Below are positions 34,644-44,415 of a DNA stretch of 64,000 nt, in pieces; the stretch's first letter is position 1; each line of letters opens with the position of its first letter. A program made the position numbers and the translations under genes. The stretch is from Sphingomonas pituitosa NBRC 102491 (GTDB lineage Bacteria; Pseudomonadota; Alphaproteobacteria; Sphingomonadales; Sphingomonadaceae): assembly GCF_001598435.1 (NCBI RefSeq), contig NZ_BCYY01000013.1, forward strand, positions 83,803-147,802, read 5' to 3'. A model generated the notes under the pieces. It saw only the letters and a list, made by a program, of their open reading frames with translations. It ran no database searches and was not told the DNA's origin.

Positions 34644-34719
34644 GCTTCTTCCGCCCGCAGGAGGGAGAGCACAGGGCAATCGCAACCTGATCGTCGATAC
34701 CGGGCTTCTTCCTGAACTA

Positions 34720-34818
34720 CCGTCATCCCGGCGAAAGCCGGTATCCATTCGCCTCTAGCTCTCAGCAAGAGCCGATGCGCAGGCGGCAATGGATTCCGGC
34801 TTTCGCCGTAATGACGGT
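34720..34818. repeat. Long inverted-repeat intergenic element, family A copy 2
   Basis: The left arm is CGTCATCCCGGCGAAAGCCGG and so on (about 28 bases; first 20: CGTCATCCCGGCGAAAGCCG). The right arm near 34788-34817 is its near-complement (AATGGATTCCGGCTTTCGCC), with about 38 bases between. The arms match those at 5907-6000. It lies between convergent fliP and trpS, and could act as a bidirectional terminator. Confidence 0.85.
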
Positions 34819-34844
34819 CGATAGGCTTGTCGCTAGAAGCGTCG

Positions 34845-35867
34845 TTAAACCTGCAGCCCCACCGCCTGCTGCGCCGCCTTCAGCGTCGGCGCCGCCAGCG
34901 CACTGGCCCGTTCCGCGCCCTTGGCGAGCTTGGCGCCCACTTCCGCACGGTCGTCCAGCAGCGCGGTCAGCCGCTCGCGGATGGGACCGAGCACCGAGAT
35001 GGTCAGGTCCGCCAGCGCCGGCTTGAACGCGCCGAAGCCTTGCCCCGCATATTCCTCGACCACGGCCTGCGGATCGCGGTCCGCCAGCGCGGCGAAGATC
35101 GTCACCAGGTTGCGGGCTTCGGGCCGTTCGGCGAGCGCGTCGAACGAGTCCGGCAACGGCTCGGGGTCGGTCTTGGCCTTGCGGCACTTGGCGGCGATGG
35201 TGTCGTTGTCGTCGATCAGGTTGATGCGGCTCAGGTCCGAGGGATCGGACTTGGACATCTTCGCATTGCCGTCGCGCAAGCTCATGATGCGCGGCGCGGC
35301 CTTGCTGATCAGCGGCTCCGGCAGCGGGAACAGTTCCACGCCGAAGTCCTGGTTGAACTTGGTGGCGATGTCGCGCGTGAGCTCCAGATGCTGCTTCTGG
35401 TCCTCGCCGACGGGCACGTGGGTAGCCTGATAGACGAGAATATCGGCAGCCTGGAGAACCGGATAGGTGAAAAGGCCGACGCTGGCGCCGTCGCGGTTCT
35501 TGCCGGCCTTGTCCTTCCACTGCGTCATGCGGTTCAGCCAGCCCATCCGCGCGGTGCCCTGGAGGATCCAGCACAATTCGGCATGGGCGGGGACGCGCGC
35601 CTGGTTGAACAGGATCGAGCGATCGTCGATGCCGGCGGCGAACAGCGTCGCGGCCATCTCGATCGTGGAATTGGCGAGCTCGGCGGGGGTGATGCTGCCG
35701 GTGAGGGCGTGGAGATCGGCGAGGAAGAACAGGCACTCGCCGCCATTTTCTTCCAGGGAGTCCTGCATCGCGACCCACTGCTTGATGGCGCCCAGATAAT
35801 TGCCGAGGTGAAGGTTGCCGGTGGTCTGGATGCCAGAGACGACGCGCATGGGATATTCACTCCGCAC
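34845..35867 (-). CDS. trpS: Tryptophanyl-tRNA synthetase
   Basis: The 340-residue class I synthetase has the HIGH-like motif as TTGNLHLGNYLGA and the KMSKS loop as NAKMSKSDPSD. Further matches are GTARMGWLNRMTQWKDK, YPVLQAADILVYQATHVPVG (quoted in part: YPVLQAADIL) and VGEDQKQHLELTRDIA. It charges tRNA-Trp. It follows murJ on the same strand with a 119-base gap and is probably transcribed with it. Confidence 0.97.
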   Translation of the reverse strand: MRSEYPMRVVSGIQTTGNLHLGNYLGAIKQWVAMQDSLEENGGECLFFLADLHALTGSITPAELANSTIEMAATLFAAGIDDRSILFNQARVPAHAELCWILQGTARMGWLNRMTQWKDKAGKNRDGASVGLFTYPVLQAADILVYQATHVPVGEDQKQHLELTRDIATKFNQDFGVELFPLPEPLISKAAPRIMSLRDGNAKMSKSDPSDLSRINLIDDNDTIAAKCRKAKTDPEPLPDSFDALAERPEARNLVTIFAALADRDPQAVVEEYAGQGFGAFKPALADLTISVLGPIRERLTALLDDRAEVGAKLAKGAERASALAAPTLKAAQQAVGLQV

Positions 35868-35986
35868 CCGGTTGACCGTTCGGCCGTTGGACGGGCCGCG
35901 GGTCCGTGGCGGCGGGGGTGCAACGGCCGCGCGAATTGCCAGGACGCGGGCGCTCTAGAGCAGCTTGGGCCGGAGGGGAACCGGCC

Positions 35987-37555
35987 TCAGCGCGCCGCGC
36001 GGCGACGAACCAGCGCCTTGATGTCCGAGAGTAGGAAGGCGCGGGTGGCGAAGCAGGCCGCGACGTAGATCGCGCAACCGGCGCCGACCAGGATCACGAG
36101 ACCGGTATAGCGTTCCCAAAGCCGCCCGTTGAGCCACGGATCAAGCAGGCTGCTGCCTCCCCATAGCGCCACCCCCATCAGGATCGCGGCCAGCGCCAGG
36201 CGCGGCAGGCGGCGGGCGAGCTGTGCGTCCACGGTGAAGTGGCCGCGCTTGCGCAGGGTGAGGTACAGCATCGTCACGTTGACGGTGGAGGACAATGCGG
36301 TGGCGAGCGGCGGACCCAGGTGCGCGATCAGCGGGATGAGCGCGAGGTTTGCTGCGATGTTGACGCCTACCGAGATCATCGCGAACCGAACCGGCGTGCG
36401 CGTATCCTGGCGGGCATAGAAGCCGGGGGTGAGTACCTTGACGAGGATGTAGGAGGGCAGCCCGATCGAGAAGCCGGCCAGCGCCCAGGCGCACTTCACC
36501 GTGTCCTCCGGGGTGAAGTGGCCATATTGGAACAGTCCCCGCACGATCGGCTCGGCTGCGACGATCAGCGCGACCATCGCCGGCAGGGTGAGGAACAGCG
36601 CCAGCTCCATGCCGCGGTTCTGTGTCTCCATCGCCTCGGCTTCCTTGCCGGCGCCGAGCAGTCGCGAGATGGTGGGGAGCAGGATGGTGCCCAGGCCGAT
36701 GCCGATCATCCCCAGCGGCAGCTGGTTCAGGCGGTCGGCATAATAGATGTAGGAGATCGACCCCTCGCCGAGCAGCTTGCCCGACAGCGAGGTGGAGATG
36801 ACGAGGTTCAGCTGCACCGCGCCGGCGCCGACGGCAGCGGGCAGGATCAGCTTCATCAACCGGCGGACGTCGTCGTCGATCCGGGGCAGGCGGGGGCGCA
36901 GCGACACGCCGGAGGCGCGGCACGCCAGCGCCAGCCAGCCGAGCTGGAGCAGGCCGCCCAGCGGCACCGTGATCGCCTGCACGCGCGCGGTCTCTTCCGG
37001 CGTGCCGTGGAAGAAGAACAGCCCGGTCACCATCGCGATGTTGAGCAGGATCGGCGCGGCGGCGTTGACCCAGAACTTGTCGAGCGAGTTGAGAACGCCG
37101 CCCAGCAGCGAGGCGAGGCAGATCAGCATCAGATAGGGGATGGTGATCCGCGACAGCTGCACCGCGAAGGCGAACTGCTCCGCCGTCGGGTGTTGCTTCT
37201 CGAAGCCCCAAGAAAGGGCAAAGGTCAGCTGCCAGGCCGCGGCGAGCGCCACCAGCGTCAGCGCCAGCAGGATCACGAACAGCACGGACAGGGTGCGCTC
37301 GGCGAAATCATAGGCGGCGCCGCGCTCGCCGTTCACGCCCAGCTTCTGGTTGAACATCGGGATGAATGCCGATGCGAAGGCCCCTTCCGCGAAAAAGGCG
37401 CGGAACATGTTGGGCAGGCGAAAGGCGACGAGAAAGGCGTCCGACGCGAAGTTCGCGCCGACATAGCGCGCCTGGAGCGAGTCGCGGACCAGCGCGAGGA
37501 CGCGACTGGCGAGCGTGAGGCCACCGACGGAACCGAGGCTGCGCACAAGCTTCAT
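35987..37555 (-). CDS. murJ: Lipid II flippase MurJ
   Basis: The 522-residue protein has about 14 membrane segments and MurJ/MviN hallmarks: ASRVLALVRDSLQARYVGA near the start, DAFLVAFRLPNMFRAFFAEG (quoted exactly 20) and NQLPLGMIGIGLGTILLPT later. It flips lipid II across the inner membrane for peptidoglycan synthesis. It lies upstream of trpS. secB is 96 bases further upstream, with a terminator between. Confidence 0.95.
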   Translation of the reverse strand: MKLVRSLGSVGGLTLASRVLALVRDSLQARYVGANFASDAFLVAFRLPNMFRAFFAEGAFASAFIPMFNQKLGVNGERGAAYDFAERTLSVLFVILLALTLVALAAAWQLTFALSWGFEKQHPTAEQFAFAVQLSRITIPYLMLICLASLLGGVLNSLDKFWVNAAAPILLNIAMVTGLFFFHGTPEETARVQAITVPLGGLLQLGWLALACRASGVSLRPRLPRIDDDVRRLMKLILPAAVGAGAVQLNLVISTSLSGKLLGEGSISYIYYADRLNQLPLGMIGIGLGTILLPTISRLLGAGKEAEAMETQNRGMELALFLTLPAMVALIVAAEPIVRGLFQYGHFTPEDTVKCAWALAGFSIGLPSYILVKVLTPGFYARQDTRTPVRFAMISVGVNIAANLALIPLIAHLGPPLATALSSTVNVTMLYLTLRKRGHFTVDAQLARRLPRLALAAILMGVALWGGSSLLDPWLNGRLWERYTGLVILVGAGCAIYVAACFATRAFLLSDIKALVRRRAAR

Positions 37556-37591
37556 CGAGAGATCGCCGTTCTGGAAAGAAAAGGGAGCCTG

Positions 37592-37630
37592 GAAAGAAAA
37601 GGGGGCGCCACCGACTCGCGGCGCGCCCCC
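37592..37630 (-). terminator. Rho-independent terminator after secB
   Basis: Read on the minus strand, GGGGGCGC pairs with GCGCCCCC around a 14-base loop and is followed by TTTTCTTT. Just beside it, a 15-base direct repeat (CTGGAAAGAAAAGGG) occurs twice, at 37571-37585 and 37589-37603. Confidence 0.8.
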
Positions 37631-37651
37631 CTGTTCAGGCTGATGCCCGGA

Positions 37652-38155
37652 TCAGGCGTGGCCGGCTTCTTCGAAGCCGATCGCGCCTTCCTGCTGGGCA
37701 CGCTGCTGCATGTAGATGCCGGCGAAGTCGATCGGCTCCAGCATCAGCGGCGGGAAGCCGCCGTCGCGGACCTGGTCGGCCAGCACGCGGCGGGCGAACG
37801 GGAACAGGATGCGCGGCGCTTCGCCGAGCAGGAACGGATCGAGCGCTTCCTGCGGGATGTTGCGGAGCGCGAACAGGCCCGCATAGGTGAGATCGACGAT
37901 GAAGGCGACCTGCTCGCCGGCCTGGGCGCGGACTTCGATCTTCAGCGCGACTTCGTACACGTCCTCGCCGACCTTGTTCGAGCCGATGTTGAACTGGACG
38001 TCGATCGCGGGGGCGGTCTGCTGCTGGTAGATGGCCGGTGCGTTCGGGTTCTCGAACGACAGGTCCTTCACATATTGCGAAAGAACGCCCGCCTGGGGCG
38101 CTTCATCGGCGCCATTGGCATCGCCGATGCCAGCGAAGGTGTCGTTCTCGGCCAT
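37652..38155 (-). CDS. secB: Protein-export chaperone SecB
   Basis: The 167-residue protein matches SecB of alphaproteobacteria. Its matches are [20 protein letters not shown], then [35 protein letters not shown] and [20 protein letters not shown] (each within 20 residues). It keeps secretory precursors unfolded and delivers them to SecA. It is divergent from the timA-like gene across 162 bases and ends in its own terminator. Confidence 0.96.
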   Translation of the reverse strand: MAENDTFAGIGDANGADEAPQAGVLSQYVKDLSFENPNAPAIYQQQTAPAIDVQFNIGSNKVGEDVYEVALKIEVRAQAGEQVAFIVDLTYAGLFALRNIPQEALDPFLLGEAPRILFPFARRVLADQVRDGGFPPLMLEPIDFAGIYMQQRAQQEGAIGFEEAGHA

Positions 38156-38317
38156 CCAACTTTCCTCTTTAGATCAGGAGATTTTCGCGCGTTCGGCGCG
38201 TTACGGGCCAAGCGACTAGCAGGCGTGTGCCGGTGGTGCAATCGCACGGCCCATCGTACGGTTTGAATCCCGCGGCACGAAGGCCTATGTACTAGAGACG
38301 GAGGCTTTGGAGGGCCA

Positions 38318-38962
38318 GTGTTCTACGTCATTCTGTTCGCGATGGTGGCCGGTTTCCTGGCGCTTCGGCTGTATGCGGTACTCGGCAAGCGTACCGGGCA
38401 TGAGCAGCCTTTGCCCAAACCCGCCGAGGAGCGCGTCGCCGCGCCGCCCGTAACGCGGACGATCGAGGCGCTGCCCGAGGTCCGCGACTCGGGAAATCGT
38501 ACGATCGATCTGGGGGCCGAAAGCGGCCTGCGTTCCGTCGTGTCCGCCGATCCGAGCTTCGACGTCGCCAAGTTCCTGGAAGGCGCCAAGTCCGCCTATC
38601 GCATGGTGCTCGAGGCTTTCTGGAAGGGCGACGAGGATACGCTGCGCTTCCTGGTCGATGACGAGGTGCGTGCCGCATTCGAGCAGGCCATCGCCGACCG
38701 CAAGGTGACCGGCGAAGTCCTCGACAATCGGCTGGTCTCGATCGAACGCGCGACGATCGCCGAGGCGGGCGTCGAGGGCAAGGTTGCCCGCGTGACCGTG
38801 CGCTTCGATGCCGACATCGTCGCGCTGACCCGCGATGCCGAGGGCAATGTCATCGCTGGCTCGTTGAGCGATGCTGTGACCACGCACGACGTGTGGACCT
38901 TCGCCCGCAAGCTGCGCAGCGATGATCCGAACTGGAAGCTGGTCGAGACCGACGAAGCCTGA
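38318..38962 (+). CDS. Tim44/TimA-domain membrane protein
   Basis: The 214-residue protein has one N-terminal membrane helix (VILFAMVAGFLALRLYAVLG) and a C-terminal Tim44-like domain (FLEGAKSAYRMVLEAFWKGD, LRFLVDDEVRAAFEQAI, then DVWTFARKL and NWKLVET). Such TimA proteins face the periplasm or cytoplasm at the membrane, and their exact role is unclear. The start is GTG. It sits opposite secB and just before mltA, an arrangement I recall from alphaproteobacteria, which supports the identification. Confidence 0.88.
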   Translation: MFYVILFAMVAGFLALRLYAVLGKRTGHEQPLPKPAEERVAAPPVTRTIEALPEVRDSGNRTIDLGAESGLRSVVSADPSFDVAKFLEGAKSAYRMVLEAFWKGDEDTLRFLVDDEVRAAFEQAIADRKVTGEVLDNRLVSIERATIAEAGVEGKVARVTVRFDADIVALTRDAEGNVIAGSLSDAVTTHDVWTFARKLRSDDPNWKLVETDEA

Positions 38963-38970
38963 GGGGCGAC

Positions 38971-40305
38971 ATGCGGATATTCGGGGGATTGGCGCTCGCG
39001 GGGCTGCTCGGCGCATGTTCGAGCGGCATCGTTCCCCCGGAGGCGGGCACGCGGCCCGCACCGACGCGCCCGGCGCCGAGCCGGGCCGAGCCTGCTGCGG
39101 AGCTGCCGCGGCCGGGCGCCGCGCTTCCCGAAACGCCTGCCAATCTGCCCGCCCGCCAGCCGACCGCCGCGACGCCGCTGCCCGCCATGCCTGCTGCGCC
39201 CGTGCTTGCCGGCGCAACGACGGCGGCGACTGCCGGGATCGTTGCGGGTCCCGCGATCGAGACATTGCCGATCACGCCAGAAAATGCCCGGCGCGCGCTC
39301 GCCGCGTTCAAGCTGAGCTGCCCCGGGCTGATACGACGCAGCGATGCGTCGGGCCTCACCAGCGGTGCGGACTGGACCAACGCGTGCGCTGCGGCGGCGA
39401 GCTGGTCGGGGGACGCCGCCGCCTTCTTCGCGATGTGGTTCGAGACGGTGCAGGTCGGGAACGGTGCCGCCTTCGCCACCGGCTATTACGAGCCGGAGAT
39501 CGCCGGGGTGCGCGAGCGGCGCCCGGGCTATGACGTGCCCGTCTACGGCATGCCGGACAATCTGATCGAGGTCGATCTTGGTCTCTTCTCCGATTCGCTC
39601 AAGGGCAAGCGGATCCGCGGGCGCGTCGATGGCCGCCAGTTCATACCCTATTACGACCGCACCCAGATCGAGCAGGGCGCGCTGGAGGGCCATGCGCCGG
39701 TGGTCGCCTGGGCCGCCGATCCGATCGAGATGTTCTTCCTGCAGGTGCAGGGCTCGGGCCGGCTGAAGGGGCCGGACGGGAAGGTGCTGCGCATCGGCTA
39801 TGCCGGGCAGAACGGCCGCGACTATACCGGCATCGGCAAGCTGATGAAGGATCGCGGGCTGCTCGGCCCCGGCCAGACCTCGATGCAGGGAATCGTCGCC
39901 TGGCTGCGCGCGCATCCGGAAGAGGGCCGCGCGATCATGCGCGAGAACAAGAGCTTCGTCTTCTTCAAGGAGCTGAACGGCGCCGGCCCGCTGGGCGCGA
40001 TGGGCTATCCCGTCGCCGGCTGGACCAGCGTTGCCGCCGATCCGAAGTTCATGCCGCTGGGCGCGCCGCTATTCCTGTCGATGGACCGCGCCGACGCGAG
40101 CGGCTTGTGGGTGGCGCAGGACACCGGCGGCGCGATCAAGGGCGCGAACCGGGTGGATACCTTCTGGGGCGCCGGCGATGATGCGCGTGCGATTGCGGGC
40201 GGCATGTCGGCACGCGGCACGGCCTGGCTGCTGCTTCCGAAGGGCACGCTTGCCCGACTCAGCGCGGCCAAGGGGCCGGTGACGCCGGCGATCCCCCAGC
40301 CATGA
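38971..40305 (+). CDS. mltA: Membrane-bound lytic murein transglycosylase A
   Basis: The 444-residue lipoprotein has a signal and lipobox (LALAGLLGACSSG), then a Pro/Ala-rich linker of about 90 residues, the MltA domain (FATGYYEPEIAGVRERRPGY, then QVQGSGRLKGPDGK) and the 3D domain with the catalytic Asp in VAQDTGGAIKGANRVDTFWG. It cleaves peptidoglycan to 1,6-anhydromuropeptides from the inner face of the outer membrane. It overlaps the smr-domain gene by four bases. Confidence 0.94.
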   Translation: MRIFGGLALAGLLGACSSGIVPPEAGTRPAPTRPAPSRAEPAAELPRPGAALPETPANLPARQPTAATPLPAMPAAPVLAGATTAATAGIVAGPAIETLPITPENARRALAAFKLSCPGLIRRSDASGLTSGADWTNACAAAASWSGDAAAFFAMWFETVQVGNGAAFATGYYEPEIAGVRERRPGYDVPVYGMPDNLIEVDLGLFSDSLKGKRIRGRVDGRQFIPYYDRTQIEQGALEGHAPVVAWAADPIEMFFLQVQGSGRLKGPDGKVLRIGYAGQNGRDYTGIGKLMKDRGLLGPGQTSMQGIVAWLRAHPEEGRAIMRENKSFVFFKELNGAGPLGAMGYPVAGWTSVAADPKFMPLGAPLFLSMDRADASGLWVAQDTGGAIKGANRVDTFWGAGDDARAIAGGMSARGTAWLLLPKGTLARLSAAKGPVTPAIPQP

Positions 40306-40913
40306 GCGGGCGCGGGCGCCGCAATCTGGCGCCCGAGGAAGCGGCGCTGTGGCAGAAGGTGATTCAGAGCGTCACGCCGCTGCACGTCCGTGCCGCCCCC
40401 CGGAAGTTGCCGCCGGAACCCGCCACCTTGCCGGCCGCTGCGCCGGTCGCGAAACCGGCGCCGCTCGCCCGGCCGATCGAGATCCCGACCGGCAAGCTGG
40501 TACCGACGCGGCCGGCCCGACCGGCGATCACGCTTTCCACGCCGATGCCGGACACGCACGAGCGCCGGACACTCGATGCAGGATGGGATCGACGCCTCTC
40601 GCGCGGGCTGGTCGCCCCGGGGAGCGCGATCGACCTGCATGGCCATAACCTCCATGCCGCTTATGATCGGCTGGACGCGGGGCTGGGCCACGCCATCGCG
40701 CGAGGCGACCGGGTGCTGCTGCTGATCACCGGCAAGCCGCCGCGGCCTGAATCCGAACGACCGCACGCGCGCGGCGCGATTCGTGCGGCGGTGGGCGACT
40801 GGCTGGCCGCATCGCGCCACGCAGATCGCATCGCGGCGGTGCGCCAGGCACATCCGCGCCACGGCGGCGCGGGTGCCTTGTATATCGTGCTGCGGCGTCC
40901 ACGCGCTTCGTAG
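40302..40913 (+). CDS. Smr-domain protein
   Basis: The 203-residue protein has a disordered, Pro/Ala-rich N-terminal half and a C-terminal Smr domain. The domain is recognised by IDLHGHNLHAAYDRLDAGL (the LDxHG motif), VLLLITGKPP and the final HGGAGALYIVLRR. Stand-alone Smr domains are putative nucleases. Its start overlaps mltA (ATGA), and homologues commonly follow mltA in sphingomonads. Confidence 0.9.
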   Translation: MSGRGRRNLAPEEAALWQKVIQSVTPLHVRAAPRKLPPEPATLPAAAPVAKPAPLARPIEIPTGKLVPTRPARPAITLSTPMPDTHERRTLDAGWDRRLSRGLVAPGSAIDLHGHNLHAAYDRLDAGLGHAIARGDRVLLLITGKPPRPESERPHARGAIRAAVGDWLAASRHADRIAAVRQAHPRHGGAGALYIVLRRPRAS

Positions 40914-40938
40914 AAGACCTGAATTTCTTAACTAATAC

Positions 40939-42678
40939 GTGCGAAGGGTATCGCTGCGCCATTTATTGTCGGCGCCGCACGGGGATGGTTTGGAGCGTCG
41001 ATCGGCAATGCGCTGGGGGGAGCGAGGATTTGGGAGAGGCATAGCGGGCGCTGCTGCGCTCGCGGCCTGTCTGCTCATCGGGAGCGCGCTCGCCGCCGGC
41101 GTGGCACTCCAGGTGCTCGAAGTCGCGCTGCTGCTGGCGCTGCCGCTTGTAATCCTTGCCGTTCTGGCAGCGTGGGGACTGCTGCAGCCCCGCCGCGACG
41201 CTGCGCTGACCGCTGCTGTCGACCGTCTCCATGCCGCCGCCCTGGGCGACCTGGAAAGTCCACTTCCCTTGGCGCTGGTCCGCGGCACACCGCGGCTTGC
41301 CGAGTCGATCGACGAGTTGTTCCTCAAGCTGCGCGGCAATCTGGAGAGCGTACACCGGCTCGCCATGTTCGACACGGTGACCGGCCTCGCCAACCGCCCG
41401 CATTTCCGCCGCAGCGCGGAGCGGATGCTGGAAGATGCCGCCGAAGACTCGCGTGCCGTACTGTTCTTCATCGACCTCGACCGGTTCAAGGCCGTCAACG
41501 ATACGCTTGGCCATGCCGTGGGCGACGTGCTGCTGGGCATGGTCGCGAATCGCCTGCGCTCGGTCGGCGATCAGTGCGCGGCATTCAATCATGGCGAGAC
41601 GCCCCTGATCGGCCGCCTCGCCGGCGACGAGTTCACCCTGTTCTTCGCCGACCTGCCCGATCCGCAGGCGCGCGATCGGGTGGGGCAGAAGGTGCTGGAG
41701 GCACTCTCCGAACCCTTTGATCTCGCGGGGCAGCAGGTGTCGATCGGCGCCTCGGTGGGGCTGGCGCTGCACCCCGATCACGGGGTGACCCTGCACGAGC
41801 TGATGGGTGCGGCCGATGCCGCCATGTACCAGGCCAAGACCCAGGGCCGCGGCCGCGTCGAGACGTTCAGTGACGGCCTGGCGGCCCAGATGATCGCCCG
41901 CGCACGGCTGGAGACCGAACTCCGCGCCGCCATCGAGCATGACGAATTCGCGCTCGTCTTCCAGCCCCAGGTCTCCGCGAGCACGGGCACCATCGTCGGC
42001 GCGGAAGCGCTGCTCCGCTGGCAGCACCCGGACGGCACCAAGCTGCCGGCGTCCTTCCTGCCGCGCGCCGAGGAGACAGGGCTGATCGTCGAGATCGGCG
42101 ACTGGGTCGTCGCTACCGTTGCGAACACGATCGCGCGCTGGGCGCGGCTGGGGATCGAGCAGCGGCTGGCCGTGAATGTCAGCCAGCGCCAGATCGATCA
42201 TGCCAGCTTCTTCCGCCACCTTCGCGCGGCGATGCTCGCCGCGCAGGCGCCTGCGCGGTTGCTGGAGCTGGAAATCAGCGAGACGCTGGCGATGCACTGT
42301 TCCGAGGACGTGCTGCGCGCGATCGCCATGCTGCGTTCGGCGGGGGCGACCGTCGCGGTTGACGATTTCGGCACCGGCTACTCGAATCTCGCGCGGCTGC
42401 GGCGCCTGCCGATCGACCGGGTCAAGCTCGACCGCAGCCTGATCGAGCATGTCGCGACCCATCCGGAAGGGCGCGCCGTCGCCCAGGCCGTGATCGGCCT
42501 GATCCACGGCATCGGCTGCGAAGCGGTGGCCGAGGGCATCGAGAGCGAGGCGCAGGCAGCCGTGCTGCGCGTGATCGGCTGCGATGTGCTGCAGGGCTAC
42601 GCGATCGGCGCGCCGATGGGCGAGGCGGACTTCCTCGCCTGGGCGCGCGACATGGCGCCGCGCCGCGCCACCGCCTGA
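40939..42678 (+). CDS. GGDEF-EAL cyclic-di-GMP protein
   Basis: The 579-residue protein has two N-terminal membrane helices (AALAACLLIGSALAAGVAL and LLLALPLVILAVLAAWGLL), a GGDEF domain (DTVTGLANRPHFRR, active site written AGDEF in GRLAGDEFTLFF) and an EAL domain. EAL residues are in place: AEALLRWQ, ISETLAMH, DDFGTGYSNLARL and KLDRSLI. Both synthesis and breakdown of c-di-GMP are therefore possible. AGDEF is compatible with activity. The GTG start at 40939 is uncertain, and an ATG near 41008 would still keep the membrane part. Confidence 0.92.
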   Translation: MRRVSLRHLLSAPHGDGLERRSAMRWGERGFGRGIAGAAALAACLLIGSALAAGVALQVLEVALLLALPLVILAVLAAWGLLQPRRDAALTAAVDRLHAAALGDLESPLPLALVRGTPRLAESIDELFLKLRGNLESVHRLAMFDTVTGLANRPHFRRSAERMLEDAAEDSRAVLFFIDLDRFKAVNDTLGHAVGDVLLGMVANRLRSVGDQCAAFNHGETPLIGRLAGDEFTLFFADLPDPQARDRVGQKVLEALSEPFDLAGQQVSIGASVGLALHPDHGVTLHELMGAADAAMYQAKTQGRGRVETFSDGLAAQMIARARLETELRAAIEHDEFALVFQPQVSASTGTIVGAEALLRWQHPDGTKLPASFLPRAEETGLIVEIGDWVVATVANTIARWARLGIEQRLAVNVSQRQIDHASFFRHLRAAMLAAQAPARLLELEISETLAMHCSEDVLRAIAMLRSAGATVAVDDFGTGYSNLARLRRLPIDRVKLDRSLIEHVATHPEGRAVAQAVIGLIHGIGCEAVAEGIESEAQAAVLRVIGCDVLQGYAIGAPMGEADFLAWARDMAPRRATA

Positions 42679-42682
42679 GCGG

Positions 42683-43795
42683 TCAAACCCGCCGCAGGAT
42701 CTCCGCATAGACGCTGGTCAGCGCGCGCAGGTCGTCCAGCGCGACGGCTTCGTCGAGCTTGTGCATCGTTGCGTTGAGCAGGCCGAATTCCACCACGGGG
42801 CAGATGCGCGAGAGGAAGCGGGCATCGGAGGTGCCGCCGGTGGTCGACAGCTCGGCCTCCACCCCCAGCACGTCGCGGATCGCGCCGCTCACCAGTTCCG
42901 AAAGCGGCCCGGGTTCGGTGAGGAAGGCCTCGCCATAGACGCGGCCGTTCACCTCGGCATGCGGCGCGTGGACGGCGACGATGTCGCGGATGCGTTGGAT
43001 CAGGTCGGGCCCGCGCTGCTCGTCGTTGAAGCGGATGCTGATGCGCGCGGCGGCGCGGCCGGGGATGACATTGGTCGCCTTGTTGCCCACGGCGAGGTCG
43101 ATCACCTCGATGTTCGACGGCTGGAACCAGGCATTGCCCTGGTCGAGTTCGATTGCATCGATTTCGGCAAGCGCGCGTACGAGCCGGGGGACGGGATTGT
43201 CGGCGAGGTGGGGGTAGGCGACATGGCCCTGACGCCCGATCACGGCGATATCGATCACCGTGGAGCCACGCCGGCCGATCTTGATCGTGTCGCCCAGGCG
43301 GTGCGCGGAGGTGGGCTCGCCCACCACGCAGCAATCGGGGACGAGGCCGCGTTCGGCCATTCGCTCGATCAGCTTGGGCGTGCCGAACGTGGCCGGGCCT
43401 TCTTCGTCGCCGGTGATGATCAGGCTGGTGGTGCCGCGTTCGGGCACCTGCGCGGCAGCGGCGACAAAGGCGGCGATCGCCCCCTTCATGTCGACCGCGC
43501 CGCGACCGTAGAGCAGGTCGCCGCGGATCTCGGGAGCGAAGGCGCCGCTGGTCCAGCCCTCGCCCGGCGGCACGACGTCGAGATGGCCGGCAAAGGCGAA
43601 GTGCGGCCCGCCAGACCCACGCACGGCGAGCAGGTTCTCCACCGGGCCATCGGGCGCTTCGCCCTCGACGAAACGCTCGACGTGGAAACCGAGGGGGAGG
43701 AGTGCGTCCTCGAGCACGTCGAACACGCTGCCGCGCGCAGGCGTGACGCTTTCGGCGCCGATCAGGGCCTTGGTGAGTTCGACGACGTCCGGCAC
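42683..43795 (-). CDS. dapE: Succinyl-diaminopimelate desuccinylase
   Basis: The 370-residue M20-family metallopeptidase has the metal ligands in FAGHLDVVPPG, GRGAVDMKGAIAAF and ITGDEEGPA, with the dimerisation domain between. The closing segment is LNATMHKLDEAVA. It makes LL-diaminopimelate for lysine and peptidoglycan. The GTG start at 43795 matches the normal family length. A longer frame upstream is not homologous. It converges with the GGDEF-EAL gene with stops about four bases apart. Confidence 0.95.
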   Translation of the reverse strand: MPDVVELTKALIGAESVTPARGSVFDVLEDALLPLGFHVERFVEGEAPDGPVENLLAVRGSGGPHFAFAGHLDVVPPGEGWTSGAFAPEIRGDLLYGRGAVDMKGAIAAFVAAAAQVPERGTTSLIITGDEEGPATFGTPKLIERMAERGLVPDCCVVGEPTSAHRLGDTIKIGRRGSTVIDIAVIGRQGHVAYPHLADNPVPRLVRALAEIDAIELDQGNAWFQPSNIEVIDLAVGNKATNVIPGRAAARISIRFNDEQRGPDLIQRIRDIVAVHAPHAEVNGRVYGEAFLTEPGPLSELVSGAIRDVLGVEAELSTTGGTSDARFLSRICPVVEFGLLNATMHKLDEAVALDDLRALTSVYAEILRRV

Positions 43796-43809
43796 ATTAG
43801 TCTCCACAC

Positions 43810-44286
43810 ATGAGGGAGGCGACATTGCCCAAGCTGGACCTGGATACAATCCCGCAGACCAACGCCACCGGCTATCCGGCGCCGTATGACGCGCCGGTGG
43901 CGGGGCGCTGGTACCGCCGCCTGGCACCGCCGAGCGGGCTGACCGCGATGGGGGTAAGCCATGTCGTGCTGAAGCCGGGCGCATGGTCGTCGCAGCGGCA
44001 CTGGCACGACAGCGAGGACGAGTTCGTCGTGATGCTGGCCGGCGAGGCGGTGCTGGTGGAGGAGGGCGGCGAGACGCTGCTGCGTGCGGGCGACTGCGCG
44101 GCATTCCCGGCAGGCGTGGCGGACGGGCACCATCTGCAGAACCGATCCGAGGCGGATGCCGTGTTCCTCGCGATCGGCGCGGGGCCGCGCGGGAGCGGCG
44201 AATATCCCGACATCGACATGGTGTTCACGTCCGAGGGGTATTTCCGCAAGGACGGGACGCGGTACGAGACCGAGCGGGTGAAGTAG
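43810..44286 (+). CDS. Cupin-domain protein
   Basis: The 158-residue protein has a single cupin barrel with the metal motif in WSSQRHWHDSEDEFVVMLAG (His, His, Glu) and the second motif in GDCAAFPAGVADGHHLQNRS (final His). The rest, ending YFRKDGTRYETERVK, is conserved in a widespread group of small unassigned cupins. It is divergent from dapE across about 14 bases. The substrate is unknown. Confidence 0.85.
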   Translation: MREATLPKLDLDTIPQTNATGYPAPYDAPVAGRWYRRLAPPSGLTAMGVSHVVLKPGAWSSQRHWHDSEDEFVVMLAGEAVLVEEGGETLLRAGDCAAFPAGVADGHHLQNRSEADAVFLAIGAGPRGSGEYPDIDMVFTSEGYFRKDGTRYETERVK

Positions 44287-44298
44287 GGAACATATCCC

Positions 44299-44406
44299 AA
44301 GCCCCTTCCCTTCAGGGGAGGGGTGGGGCTGTGTCTCACCGAGACCAAGCTGCATTCTGGAATCCCTCCACACCCAAACCCCTCCTCCAAGGAGGAGGGG
44401 CTCAAG
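44299..44406. repeat. Palindromic intergenic element, family B copy 2 (reverse orientation)
   Basis: It begins with a CCCCTTCCCTTCAGGGGAGGGG hairpin (quoted in part: CCCCTTCCC / GGGGAGGGG). It then contains GGGGCTGTGTCTCACCGAG and ends with the hairpin CCCCTCCTCC / GGAGGAGGGG. Its reverse complement follows 19541-19621 block by block. It lies between the cupin gene and the convergent glutathione transferase gene. Confidence 0.85.
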
Positions 44407-44415
44407 AATGCGCGC